Source of the DNA: CAYSCW01 sp964449165
Lineage (GTDB): Bacteria > Acidobacteriota > Aminicenantia > Aminicenantales > Aminicenantaceae
NCBI GenBank assembly: GCA_964449165.1
Contig: CAYVAT010000045.1
Span: 1 to 22,377 of the forward strand
Reading direction: 5' to 3'
DNA length: 22,377 bases
This document shows positions 14,443 through 21,558 of the stretch, piece by piece; within the stretch, counting starts at the first letter, position 1, and each line of letters begins with the position of its first letter. The notes below the pieces were generated by a model, which worked only from the letters and a program-made list of their open reading frames with translations, had not been told where the DNA came from and searched no databases. The position numbers and the translations under genes are program-made.

Positions 14443-15918
14443 TTGTGGGAAGACGATAATCGTAAATGGAATGAGAGCTCCGGAATTCTCCCTGAGGGAA
14501 AGGACGAGGACTATCTCTATCCGAGTAATTTATATAAATCCTTTGAGCACACAGATGATCCTGTTCAACTTTACCTCAAAGAAATGGGAAGGATTGTCCT
14601 TCTTTCTAGAGAGGAAGAAATAGCCCTGGCAAAAAAAATAGAAAAAGGAGAAAAAGAGATTATCCATGCTATCTCTAAAACCCAGCTTGCGTTTCATGAA
14701 GTGCTTCACCTGGAAAAAAAATTAAGAGAGAATCCTGAAATCATCCAGGAGATATTTGAACTGAATAATGATGTCCACAGCCAGAAAAAGCTAAAAAATC
14801 AAAGAAAAAGAGTCCTCAAAAAAATTCGAAAATTTAAAGAGCTTCATTCAAAACTAACACTGATCGGAGGAGCCGATACTTATGCTCGCGGCCGGCTGAT
14901 CATCAAAATGACACGTCTCATCAATGAGCTTGAAATTCGCCCCGCAGTGAAGGAGAAAGTGACAGAAAACATCCTCAGAAAGATAAAAGTTGCAGATGAG
15001 TTCAATGAAACATGGGAACGATTAAACCTCTTAAAAAAACAAGCCAAAAGGAAAAAAGAAAAAGAGGATCTTAAACAGAAACTCACCGATACAGATAGAA
15101 TAAGGGAGGGACTCCTTAAGGAAACCGGTCTCAATCCTACAGAATTGAAGGCAGTCTTAAGGAGGATAGACAGCGCAAGACAAAACAAGGAACGGGCTAA
15201 AAACGACCTGGTGGCCGCCAACTTGAGACTTGTGGTTTCCATCGCCAAGAAATATGGGAATCGCGGCCTTCATCTTCTCGATCTTGTTCAAGAAGGAAAC
15301 ATAGGTTTAATGAGAGCGGCTGAAAAATTCGATCACCGCAGAGGCTATAAATTCTCCACATATGCAACCTGGTGGATAAAACAGGCCATCACCAGAGCTA
15401 TTGCTGACCAATCCCGGACAATAAGAATCCCTGTGCATGTGACAGAAGCTTTGCAAAAACTCAAGAAAACAGTACAGTCTCTGGTACAGAAAAATGGAAG
15501 GGAGCCTACCTGTGAGGAATTAGCCAAGAAAATGAGGATTCCTGCAAGAAAAATAAGAGATTTAATCAAGCTCACTCAGGAGGCTGTCTCCATCGAGACT
15601 CCTGTGGGAGAGCAGGGAGAAAGCAGGCTGGGCGACTTCATAGAAGACATGGAGATCCCCTCTCCCCCGGACACCGTCATTCATCTCGATCTCAAGGAGC
15701 AGATCGAGGATGCGCTGAAGAAGCTAACCGAAAGAGAGACAAAAATTTTAAAAATGAGGTTCGGATTGAATAACGGTAAAGAGCATACTCTCGAGGAAGT
15801 CGGTGAACGATTCAACGTGACCCGGGAAAGGATCAGACAAATCGAATCAAAGGCATTAAAAAAATTGCAGCATCCGGGCCTGGGTTATAAACTCAGGTCA
15901 TTCGCTGATAACTCTTAA
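14443..15918 (+). CDS. rpoD: Primary-type sigma-70 factor lacking region 1.1
   Basis: The 491-aa product carries region 1.2 (DDPVQLYLKEMGRIVLLSREEE, starting near residue 38) and a long charged non-conserved segment (about 75-250). Region 2 has NLRLVVSIAKKYGNRGLHLLDLVQEGN and YATWWIKQAITRAIADQSRTIRIPVH, identical in character to primary sigma factors. Region 3 follows, then region 4 with EEVGERFNVTRERIRQIESKALKKL. It recruits RNA polymerase to -35/-10 promoters. TTG 14443 is the chosen start: GGGGAGA (14431-14437) lies 5 nt upstream. An in-frame extension to GTG 14308 encodes a non-sigma-like sequence and has no ribosome-binding site. With this start no room remains for an autoinhibitory region 1.1. 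It could be the housekeeping factor or a close paralogue (group 2). dnaG is not adjacent. Confidence 0.88.
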   Translation: MWEDDNRKWNESSGILPEGKDEDYLYPSNLYKSFEHTDDPVQLYLKEMGRIVLLSREEEIALAKKIEKGEKEIIHAISKTQLAFHEVLHLEKKLRENPEIIQEIFELNNDVHSQKKLKNQRKRVLKKIRKFKELHSKLTLIGGADTYARGRLIIKMTRLINELEIRPAVKEKVTENILRKIKVADEFNETWERLNLLKKQAKRKKEKEDLKQKLTDTDRIREGLLKETGLNPTELKAVLRRIDSARQNKERAKNDLVAANLRLVVSIAKKYGNRGLHLLDLVQEGNIGLMRAAEKFDHRRGYKFSTYATWWIKQAITRAIADQSRTIRIPVHVTEALQKLKKTVQSLVQKNGREPTCEELAKKMRIPARKIRDLIKLTQEAVSIETPVGEQGESRLGDFIEDMEIPSPPDTVIHLDLKEQIEDALKKLTERETKILKMRFGLNNGKEHTLEEVGERFNVTRERIRQIESKALKKLQHPGLGYKLRSFADNS

Positions 15919-15933
15919 CATAAAGTAAAAAAG

Positions 15934-17100
15934 TTATTTTAAAGACGGTCTCCTGCTCCATCTGGATAATAGAGGAATATCGGAATATTTTCTTTTTCCA
16001 TGGATGATATCAGCCAATCTGGAATAAAAACCGGGCTTGTTCAGAAAATATGCGAAATATCTCAAAGGGCTATAGGCAAGATTGGACAATCGCCTGGAAA
16101 TGATAAGCTCCTTAAAAACAGGCAAAAAACGGCGCTTGTATGACTGAATCAGGTCCATCTTTCCGTTTGAGGTAAAATAATCAATGATGGCCTTCGAAGC
16201 GCATTCTGCGCTTTTATGTGCATAGTATATCCCTTCCCTTGTGAGAGGATCGACATATCCTGCGGCATCTCCCACCAGCAACACCCTCTTGTCTCCGGGT
16301 TCTTTCATAAAATAACCTGATGGCGCCAAACAAGATGGAAGGCTTAGTTTTTCTTTTGGGTCCATTTCTGTGAGGCGGCTTAATAGAGCTAAATATTTAT
16401 ACTTCAGTTTCTTATTCTCCTTAATCGATCCCCATAATCCAATTAAAAAATTGTCTCCTTGAGGAAAAATCCAGCTGTACCCTCTTTTCATCCCTCCCAC
16501 AAAAAGTTTAGCAGGAGTATTTCGGTATTTAGATTTGACCTTCTCGCCGGGAACACGCATTTGAAAAGCTAAGGCCAGATAGTTTTTGATATTATCTCGA
16601 GAGATTTTTCTTCTGACTACGCTCGTGGCCCCGTCGGCACCCACCACAATTTTTCCCCGATAGGTGTGGCCCGATTCGGTGAAAACGACATTGTCTCGAA
16701 CATCAAAATGGATGACTCGGTCTCCGAAGAGAAACATGCATCCCCTTTTTTTTGCCAGGTTGGCCAATTCTTGGTCGTATTCCTTCCTGTCCACGAAATA
16801 GAAAGGTTCAGACGACTTTTGAAAAACTTTCTCCCTAAATTTTTCATAAATAAAATAATCCTGGCAGATGGATTGCACGCTGGAATGGCCGCTAAGGGAG
16901 ATATTGAACACTTCTTCCAGCCATTTCCGTGTCTTCCAGGTGATGCAGCCGCCACAGAGCTTCTGTCGGGGAAATCTTTCTCTTTCTATGACCAAGATAT
17001 CGAGACCATTTTCAGCCAGTAAAGCTCCCAGTGTAGATCCTGATGGTCCTGCCCCAACAACGACGACATCATATGTTTTCTCGCTGTTTTTATTGATCAT
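15934..17100 (-). CDS. Geranylgeranyl reductase-family FAD oxidoreductase
   Basis: This 388-aa flavoprotein has an N-terminal Rossmann motif VVVVGAGPSGSTLG (GxGxxG at 16-21) with Glu39 for the FAD ribose, and the family signature PRQKLCGGC (44-52). GADGATSVVR (154-163) and GDAAGYVDPLTREGI (277-291), the second FAD-binding motif, follow. These are the hallmarks of geranylgeranyl-diphosphate or archaeol-type reductases and related oxidoreductases that reduce isoprenoid double bonds, often on quinones or lipids. The actual substrate is not determinable, and related sequences include halogenase-like and other FAD enzymes. It lies 61 bp downstream of sppA on the same strand and may share its transcript. 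No Shine-Dalgarno sequence is visible before its ATG. It converges with the sigma factor gene, 15 bp away. Confidence 0.82.
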   Translation of the reverse strand: MINKNSEKTYDVVVVGAGPSGSTLGALLAENGLDILVIERERFPRQKLCGGCITWKTRKWLEEVFNISLSGHSSVQSICQDYFIYEKFREKVFQKSSEPFYFVDRKEYDQELANLAKKRGCMFLFGDRVIHFDVRDNVVFTESGHTYRGKIVVGADGATSVVRRKISRDNIKNYLALAFQMRVPGEKVKSKYRNTPAKLFVGGMKRGYSWIFPQGDNFLIGLWGSIKENKKLKYKYLALLSRLTEMDPKEKLSLPSCLAPSGYFMKEPGDKRVLLVGDAAGYVDPLTREGIYYAHKSAECASKAIIDYFTSNGKMDLIQSYKRRFLPVFKELIISRRLSNLAYSPLRYFAYFLNKPGFYSRLADIIHGKRKYSDIPLLSRWSRRPSLK

Positions 17101-17161
17101 AGGATGCTATATATTCTAAATCATGTAGAATCAAAGGGATGCAGAGGAATCGATACATATC

Positions 17162-18886
17162 TCATTCATCATTCAAGAAGAATAAGGGTTCTTCTGTTAT
17201 CATTCTCCAGGATCCGACGAGATCATCCCGGATAAACCTGTAGAGAATCCAGCGGGCTGCTGCATTCAATTCCCCTTTTCCACCGAAGATCGAACTCAGC
17301 ATTCCTTTTTTTATGGGATAATGGAGGATTGTGACCTTCTCATCGGCGGGGATTCCAGCCAGCTCTTTTGCCACCTCTACAGCCCGGTCAACGCCTCCTA
17401 ATTCATCTAAAAGCCCGTTTGCCTTAGCTTGTCTTCCTGTCCAGACTCGCCCATAAGCCAGTTTTTCCGCTTCCTCAAAAGACATTTCCCTGTGCTGGGC
17501 AACATCCCTGAGCCATGCATTGAAGCCGTTCCAGTGGTCTTCCTTGAAGCGTTCCCATTCTTTCTCTGTAAAATTCCTGTAATCCGAAAACATAAGAGCC
17601 ATAGGTCCTTTAGTCACAAAGTCATGAGTCACACCCAGTTTATCATAGAATTTCTTCATGTTGACCTTTCCGTTGATAGAGCCGATGGATCCGGTTATAG
17701 TCATAGGGTCAGCAACGATCTTGTTTGCCCGGTAGGATATAAGATATCCACCAGAAGCTGCCACATCGACCATGGAAACAACGACAGGTTTAACTCTTGA
17801 AGTCACCTCTACCTCATGCCCGATAAGATCGCTGGCAAGCCCTTCCCCTCCTCTGCTGTCTACTCTGAAAACAACAGCTTCGATATCTTCATCCATGCGG
17901 GCTCGCCTCAAATCCTCCACTACTGTCTCATGTCCCATCATCACTCCCAGGAGAGGATTCACTGTGCTCCTCCTGCCTCCTATCATGCCCTGAGCGTGAA
18001 CAACAGCGATCTTTTTCTTTCCCTTCAGCCCCAGCTTAGCGGGATCGACCTGGGAATAACGATTCTGTGTAACTGTGCGAAGCTTTTTATCTTTTTCCTG
18101 TCTCAACATATCCTCCAGCTCATCCCAGTAGAGAAGACGGTCTATAAGACCAGCTTCCCTGGCTTCCTCGGCAGAAAAGAGGGCATGCTCCATTAGCTTA
18201 ATGACCTTATCCTCTGTGATTCCACGGTCCCCTTCCAGGGCCCTGATAAACATCTCCCATTGCTCATCCAGAATCCATTCTTTGTTCTCCCTGGACTCTG
18301 GAGACATGTCCTTACGGGTGACTATCTCAGCAGCACTCTTATATTCCTTTATACGATGGATATTCGGTTCTATTCCCAGTTTATCCAGCGTCTCTTTGAC
18401 ATGGTAGGTTGAGGTACTGAATCCTGTGAAGAAGAAATAAGCTGTGGGTGGCATGAAGATAGAGTTACAAGCCGAAGCCAGATAATAGGTCTTTCGATCG
18501 ATGATGTCTGAAAATCCATACACCTTTTTTCCTGCCTTCTTCAATTTTAATACTGCGTTTCGTATCTCCTGAAGTTTTGCCAGGCCAGCGCTGTTGTTCG
18601 CCGAAAATCTCATGATGACACCATCAATACGCTCATCGAGGCTGGCTTTCTCAAGATTGCTGAGAATCGCCTGCAATGTCAGAGGCTCTCCTCCCAGTAT
18701 CTGACTCACAATATCAGTTGGAGGATCATACTCCAGAATCTGCCCGTAGATATCAACAACTAGATAAGAGTGCTGTTCAATTTTTGGTTTCCGGCTAGTC
18801 TTCCAGGCAATAACGCCGATAAAAATAACCAGAAGAAAGACCAAAGCCAGAAGTGAAGCCAAGAATGACCTGAAGAATGCTTTCAT
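17162..18886 (-). CDS. sppA: Signal peptide peptidase SppA, 67K type
   Basis: The 574-aa membrane-anchored serine protease degrades cleaved signal peptides and other membrane-associated peptides at the outer face of the inner membrane. A single N-terminal transmembrane anchor occupies residues 8-28. Two tandem SppA domains follow, as in the long (E. coli-like) form. The general base Lys183 lies in IKEYKSAAE of the first half, and the nucleophile Ser378 in AASGGYLIS of the second half. The oxyanion/substrate strand that usually reads RVDSPGGS is RVDSRGGE here (residues 341-348), a small departure near the active site. AGGAGGT sits 7 nt before the ATG on the minus strand. A short hairpin (CCCAA 18912-18916/TTGGG 18926-18930) lies in the leader. 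It probably leads an operon with the downstream flavoprotein. Confidence 0.92.
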   Translation of the reverse strand: MKAFFRSFLASLLALVFLLVIFIGVIAWKTSRKPKIEQHSYLVVDIYGQILEYDPPTDIVSQILGGEPLTLQAILSNLEKASLDERIDGVIMRFSANNSAGLAKLQEIRNAVLKLKKAGKKVYGFSDIIDRKTYYLASACNSIFMPPTAYFFFTGFSTSTYHVKETLDKLGIEPNIHRIKEYKSAAEIVTRKDMSPESRENKEWILDEQWEMFIRALEGDRGITEDKVIKLMEHALFSAEEAREAGLIDRLLYWDELEDMLRQEKDKKLRTVTQNRYSQVDPAKLGLKGKKKIAVVHAQGMIGGRRSTVNPLLGVMMGHETVVEDLRRARMDEDIEAVVFRVDSRGGEGLASDLIGHEVEVTSRVKPVVVSMVDVAASGGYLISYRANKIVADPMTITGSIGSINGKVNMKKFYDKLGVTHDFVTKGPMALMFSDYRNFTEKEWERFKEDHWNGFNAWLRDVAQHREMSFEEAEKLAYGRVWTGRQAKANGLLDELGGVDRAVEVAKELAGIPADEKVTILHYPIKKGMLSSIFGGKGELNAAARWILYRFIRDDLVGSWRMITEEPLFFLNDE

Positions 18887-19328
18887 CTCGATACCTCCTG
18901 AGATTTATTTTCCCAAGATATTAGATTGGGCCATAGCTTTTTCCCAAAAAAACTCTCTTCTTATTCATACGATTGACTGCAAGACTTGGTTCTGTATGAA
19001 GCTGTCTCTCAATTTGGTTTTCTAAAATATACGCTTCCAGAAGAACAATAGATGATGCTAAGTATATTTCAGCTTGTCACATCTCGCATTCTATGAAAGT
19101 GATATTAAGGGTGAAAGAGGAAGTCTCTACATAGAACACCATAAGAATACGAGGGATCCAACATGTATTTTTATGTTCGAACCATATATATGAAAAGTAA
19201 AAAAAGAGAGCAAGATTTTTTTCCATTTTAGATGTATACTATTTAAAAAATTCAGCTTCATCTCAAATATACTGAATATGAGTAACGGGATACAAAGCTT
19301 AATTTTTACACTCCAGAAAAAACAAAAA

Positions 19329-19349
19329 AATATTCATAACATGAATATT
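19329..19349. promoter_or_regulatory. Perfect 9+3+9 palindrome upstream of the small membrane protein gene
   Basis: AATATTCAT (19329-19337) and ATGAATATT (19341-19349) flank AAC. The centre is about 66 bp upstream of the start predicted from the TATAAT at 19393-19398, a typical position for an activator site. The regulator is unknown. AT-rich composition raises the chance of coincidence, although nine perfect pairs is long. Confidence 0.45.
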
Positions 19350-19392
19350 AACCTTGTTCATAGTAAATCATAAAAATTTAAGGATTGTTTCT

Positions 19393-19398
19393 TATAAT
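19393..19398 (+). promoter_or_regulatory. Candidate -10 element of the small membrane protein gene
   Basis: A perfect TATAAT lies 24 bp upstream of the ATG, just ahead of the AGGAGGGAGGG ribosome-binding site. The region 17 bp upstream (ATAAAA) is not a good -35, which would fit an activator-dependent promoter using the palindrome at 19329-19349. Confidence 0.4.
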
Positions 19399-19421
19399 TT
19401 ATTCCAATAGGAGGGAGGGAA

Positions 19422-19631
19422 ATGCCTCACGTCTTTAAAACTTTGACTTCGATCTCTGTCTGGGTGCTGTTCATCCATGGATTGTTGGCCATCGCATGGG
19501 GTGGTGCAGATATGCTTATTTTTACCGGTGGCTGGCAACTCACTACTCTGGCAGCGATATCCTGCAGCATAGGGATGGTCAATCTTATCCTCGCTGTAGT
19601 TGCTGCAAAACTGAGACAGATGATGGAATAA
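19422..19631 (+). CDS. Small two-helix membrane protein, unknown function
   Basis: The 69-aa protein is almost entirely hydrophobic, with membrane segments at about residues 10-34 and 40-61 and a short charged tail (KLRQMME). I do not recognise the family. The unusually strong ribosome-binding site AGGAGGGAGGG (19409-19419) just before the ATG, the TATAAT at 19393 and the palindrome upstream support a real, probably regulated, gene. It converges with the histidine kinase gene, 23 bp away. A membrane accessory or stress-induced small protein is possible; nothing in the sequence decides it. Confidence 0.68.
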   Translation: MPHVFKTLTSISVWVLFIHGLLAIAWGGADMLIFTGGWQLTTLAAISCSIGMVNLILAVVAAKLRQMME

Positions 19632-19656
19632 AGCCCTGAATAGGCAGATACGGGCT
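19632..19656 (-). terminator. Weak terminator-like hairpin at the end of the kinase gene
   Basis: On the minus strand AGCCC (19656-19652, overlapping the stop codon) can pair with GGGCT (19636-19632), followed by TTATTCC. The stem is 5 bp with a 15-nt loop and a poor T tract, so it is a weak candidate only. Confidence 0.22.
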
Positions 19657-21229
19657 AAAAAACAATCCTGAACTCTGTCCCTTCTTTTCTTCTGAGCCTG
19701 ATTGTGCCGTTGAGCTGTGTCACCCAGCCATTCACCAGTTGCATTCCCAATGTTTTGGTCCTGCGATAATCCAGACCCTTCGGAAATCCAATTCCTGTAT
19801 CTTTCACTGTCAATACATAAGTGCTGTCTATATCCTCATGCATATTTAAAAATATCTCCCCTTTTTCTCCCCCTGGAAAAGCATGTCTTAACGCATTCGT
19901 CAAGAGTTCATGGACGATCAATCCACAGAGAACCGCTCTCTCTCCATCAAGATAAATTTTTTCCATATCCAGATTAATACGGATCATTTCTTCCATTTCT
20001 TTAAACTCTATCAACAATTGACTTGTCATCCTGGTTAAATAATCAGAAATTTCCACATTCTCTAAACCCTCAGATTGATACAGGGATTCATGGATAAGAG
20101 CCATAGACCTGACTCGTCCCTGAAAAGCTTCGAATATTTGGAGAGTTTCCTTATCCTTGATCTGGCTGGATTGGAGCCGCAACAGGCTTATGATAAGCTG
20201 CATATTATTCTTGACCTGATGATGAATCCTGCGCAGCGCCATCTCATTTTCTCGTAACTCATCTTTGCATTTAATGCGTTCTATAGCTAAGGCCGCCAGC
20301 CCTGAAAAGAGTTCTAGAATATACTGATCTTCTTCCCTGTATTTCGTTCCTTCCTTATAGCTTTGAACAGCCATTACTCCTATGGTTTGATTCCCTATTT
20401 TTATGGGAACTCCAGCCCAATTGTAAGAAGGAAGACCAACCGATTCAACGACACCTTTCTCCGCCAGTTCAATAATCCTCTCAGGAGAGGCCAGAAGGGA
20501 TTCTCCCCGCCACAGAACATACTCGGTCAATCCCTTTCCGGGCTTATGAGGGCCGGGATTTTTCATGTGCTTATCAACAAAATAAGGATAATCGAGCATG
20601 TCCGTGACCTGATTATAGAGAGCAATATAGAAATTATCATCTGCTGGCATCAGGCTACTGACAATATTGTGAATCATAGTTAAGAATTCCTCCAAATTAT
20701 CGGCTTCACGGATGGCTCCGGAAATCTCACAAAGGGAAGATCGAACTTTCTCTGTCCGCCTGGATTCTGTGACATCGCGCACAATCACCAGGTCGGCTGG
20801 CTTGCCTTGGTATTTGATCCTACTGGCGTTAATCTCAATTCGTCTGTCCTGACCCTCTTTATTCTTGAACACAGACTCATACTTCGATGGAGCTTCTTCC
20901 CCCGCCATTCGCCTCATGTAACAATTGACCATTCTGGGCAGCTCATCAGGATGGATATAGATCCCAAAAGGAGAATCGATCAACTCCTCTTCTGTATATC
21001 CACTGATCTCTATCAGGCGAGGATTGACATATTTCAAAAGTCTATCCTGGATGATGGCAATACCAACATCTCCTTGCTCAAGTAAAGTTCGGTATCTTTC
21101 TTCAAGTTCAGCAAATTCTTCTTCACTCGTACTCGGGCTTGAGATTTTCTCCTTATAGATTTCCCTTAAATTATTTTTCGAAGCATTTCGGCCCTTTTCC
21201 AATTCTTTAATGGAGAACCTATCTTCCAT
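19655..21229 (-). CDS. Cytoplasmic PAS-GAF sensor histidine kinase, HisKA_2 type
   Basis: The 524-aa soluble kinase has no membrane segment. A short coiled coil (35-52) leads into a PAS domain (about 45-160: GVAII-like strand, NPRLIEISGYTEEEL, and PAC DVTESRR). A GAF domain follows (about 165-318). The HisKA_2 dimerisation/phosphoacceptor helix carries IHHQVKNNMQLIISLLRLQ (His336/His337), and a HATPase_c domain has HELLTNALRHAFPGG (Asn445) and DTGIGFP (477-483). This subclass often feeds ANTAR, LytTR or stand-alone receiver partners. No response regulator lies next to it here, so it is an orphan. PAS and GAF suggest sensing of a small molecule or redox/gas signal in the cytoplasm. GGAGGGGGAGG precedes the ATG. 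It is divergent from the HTH-TolB gene. Confidence 0.92.
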   Translation of the reverse strand: MEDRFSIKELEKGRNASKNNLREIYKEKISSPSTSEEEFAELEERYRTLLEQGDVGIAIIQDRLLKYVNPRLIEISGYTEEELIDSPFGIYIHPDELPRMVNCYMRRMAGEEAPSKYESVFKNKEGQDRRIEINASRIKYQGKPADLVIVRDVTESRRTEKVRSSLCEISGAIREADNLEEFLTMIHNIVSSLMPADDNFYIALYNQVTDMLDYPYFVDKHMKNPGPHKPGKGLTEYVLWRGESLLASPERIIELAEKGVVESVGLPSYNWAGVPIKIGNQTIGVMAVQSYKEGTKYREEDQYILELFSGLAALAIERIKCKDELRENEMALRRIHHQVKNNMQLIISLLRLQSSQIKDKETLQIFEAFQGRVRSMALIHESLYQSEGLENVEISDYLTRMTSQLLIEFKEMEEMIRINLDMEKIYLDGERAVLCGLIVHELLTNALRHAFPGGEKGEIFLNMHEDIDSTYVLTVKDTGIGFPKGLDYRRTKTLGMQLVNGWVTQLNGTIRLRRKEGTEFRIVF

Positions 21230-21276
21230 TAGCCCGCCTCCCCCTCCTTAACCCCGGCACAGAAACCTTGGTTCTT

Positions 21277-21304
21277 GAGCGTTTTTATCTCGGTAAGAAC
21301 GCTC
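21277..21304. promoter_or_regulatory. 11-bp stem-loop in the leader of the histidine kinase gene
   Basis: GAGCGTTTTTA (21277-21287) pairs with TAAGAACGCTC (21294-21304) with a single T-G wobble and a 6-nt loop (TCTCGG). No T run follows on either strand, so it is not a simple terminator. It lies about 50 bp upstream of the kinase start codon and could be an operator dyad or an mRNA structure. Confidence 0.45.
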
Positions 21305-21502
21305 TGTGATGATTAATACTCCTTTTCATTATTAGTCGCTTCCTCCCTGATGAGTCAACAACAGACAAAGAAATGTCCTTTGTTGTCTTTTAATGTCCGA
21401 TTATGCCGCTTTCCTGATCCTTGTTTTTATGATAATCAACAAAAAACTGCGAGATCCGAATGCTTTCCCAAATTAAACTCACTCTTCCCCTTAGGAATCT
21501 AT

Positions 21503-21531
21503 TTGACAAAATGATTTTAACTGTTGATAAT
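21503..21531 (+). promoter_or_regulatory. Sigma-70 promoter of the HTH-TolB gene
   Basis: TTGACA (21503-21508) is followed after exactly 17 bp by GATAAT (21526-21531), a near-consensus pair. Transcription would start near 21538, giving a leader of about 20 nt with AAAGGAGGGG (21544-21553) in front of GTG 21559. Confidence 0.75.
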
Positions 21532-21558
21532 ACAAAGGAGGACAAAGGAGGGGATGAA

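Larger units (their letters stand above)
18887..19421. other. 535-bp AT-rich divergent intergenic region
   Basis: There is no credible reading frame or RNA gene in this gap, which separates sppA (minus) from the small membrane protein gene (plus). It is rich in A and T runs. Visible structures are the sppA ribosome-binding site, a 7-bp inverted repeat TTCATAC (18964-18970)/GTATGAA (18994-19000), the palindrome at 19329-19349 and a TATAAT at 19393. The tRNA T-loop-like TTCGAAC near 19177 has no accompanying cloverleaf. Confidence 0.5.
21230..21558. other. Divergent regulatory region between kinase and HTH-TolB genes
   Basis: The 329-bp gap contains a purine-rich ribosome-binding site for the kinase (minus), a long stem-loop or dyad at 21277-21304, and a near-consensus sigma-70 promoter for the rightward gene at 21503-21531. 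No coding sequence is credible in it: the in-frame ATG at 21511 falls between the -35 and -10 and so would not be transcribed from that promoter. Confidence 0.55.

Noticed and set aside
19170..19195. TTCGAAC with flanking pairs resembling a tRNA T-arm
   Set aside because: No matching acceptor, D or anticodon arms at the required distances; it is just a short palindrome in AT-rich sequence.
21511..21558. Upstream ATG 21511 as start of the HTH-TolB gene
   Set aside because: It lies between the -35 and -10 of a near-consensus promoter and lacks a spaced ribosome-binding site; GTG 21559 has an excellent one.
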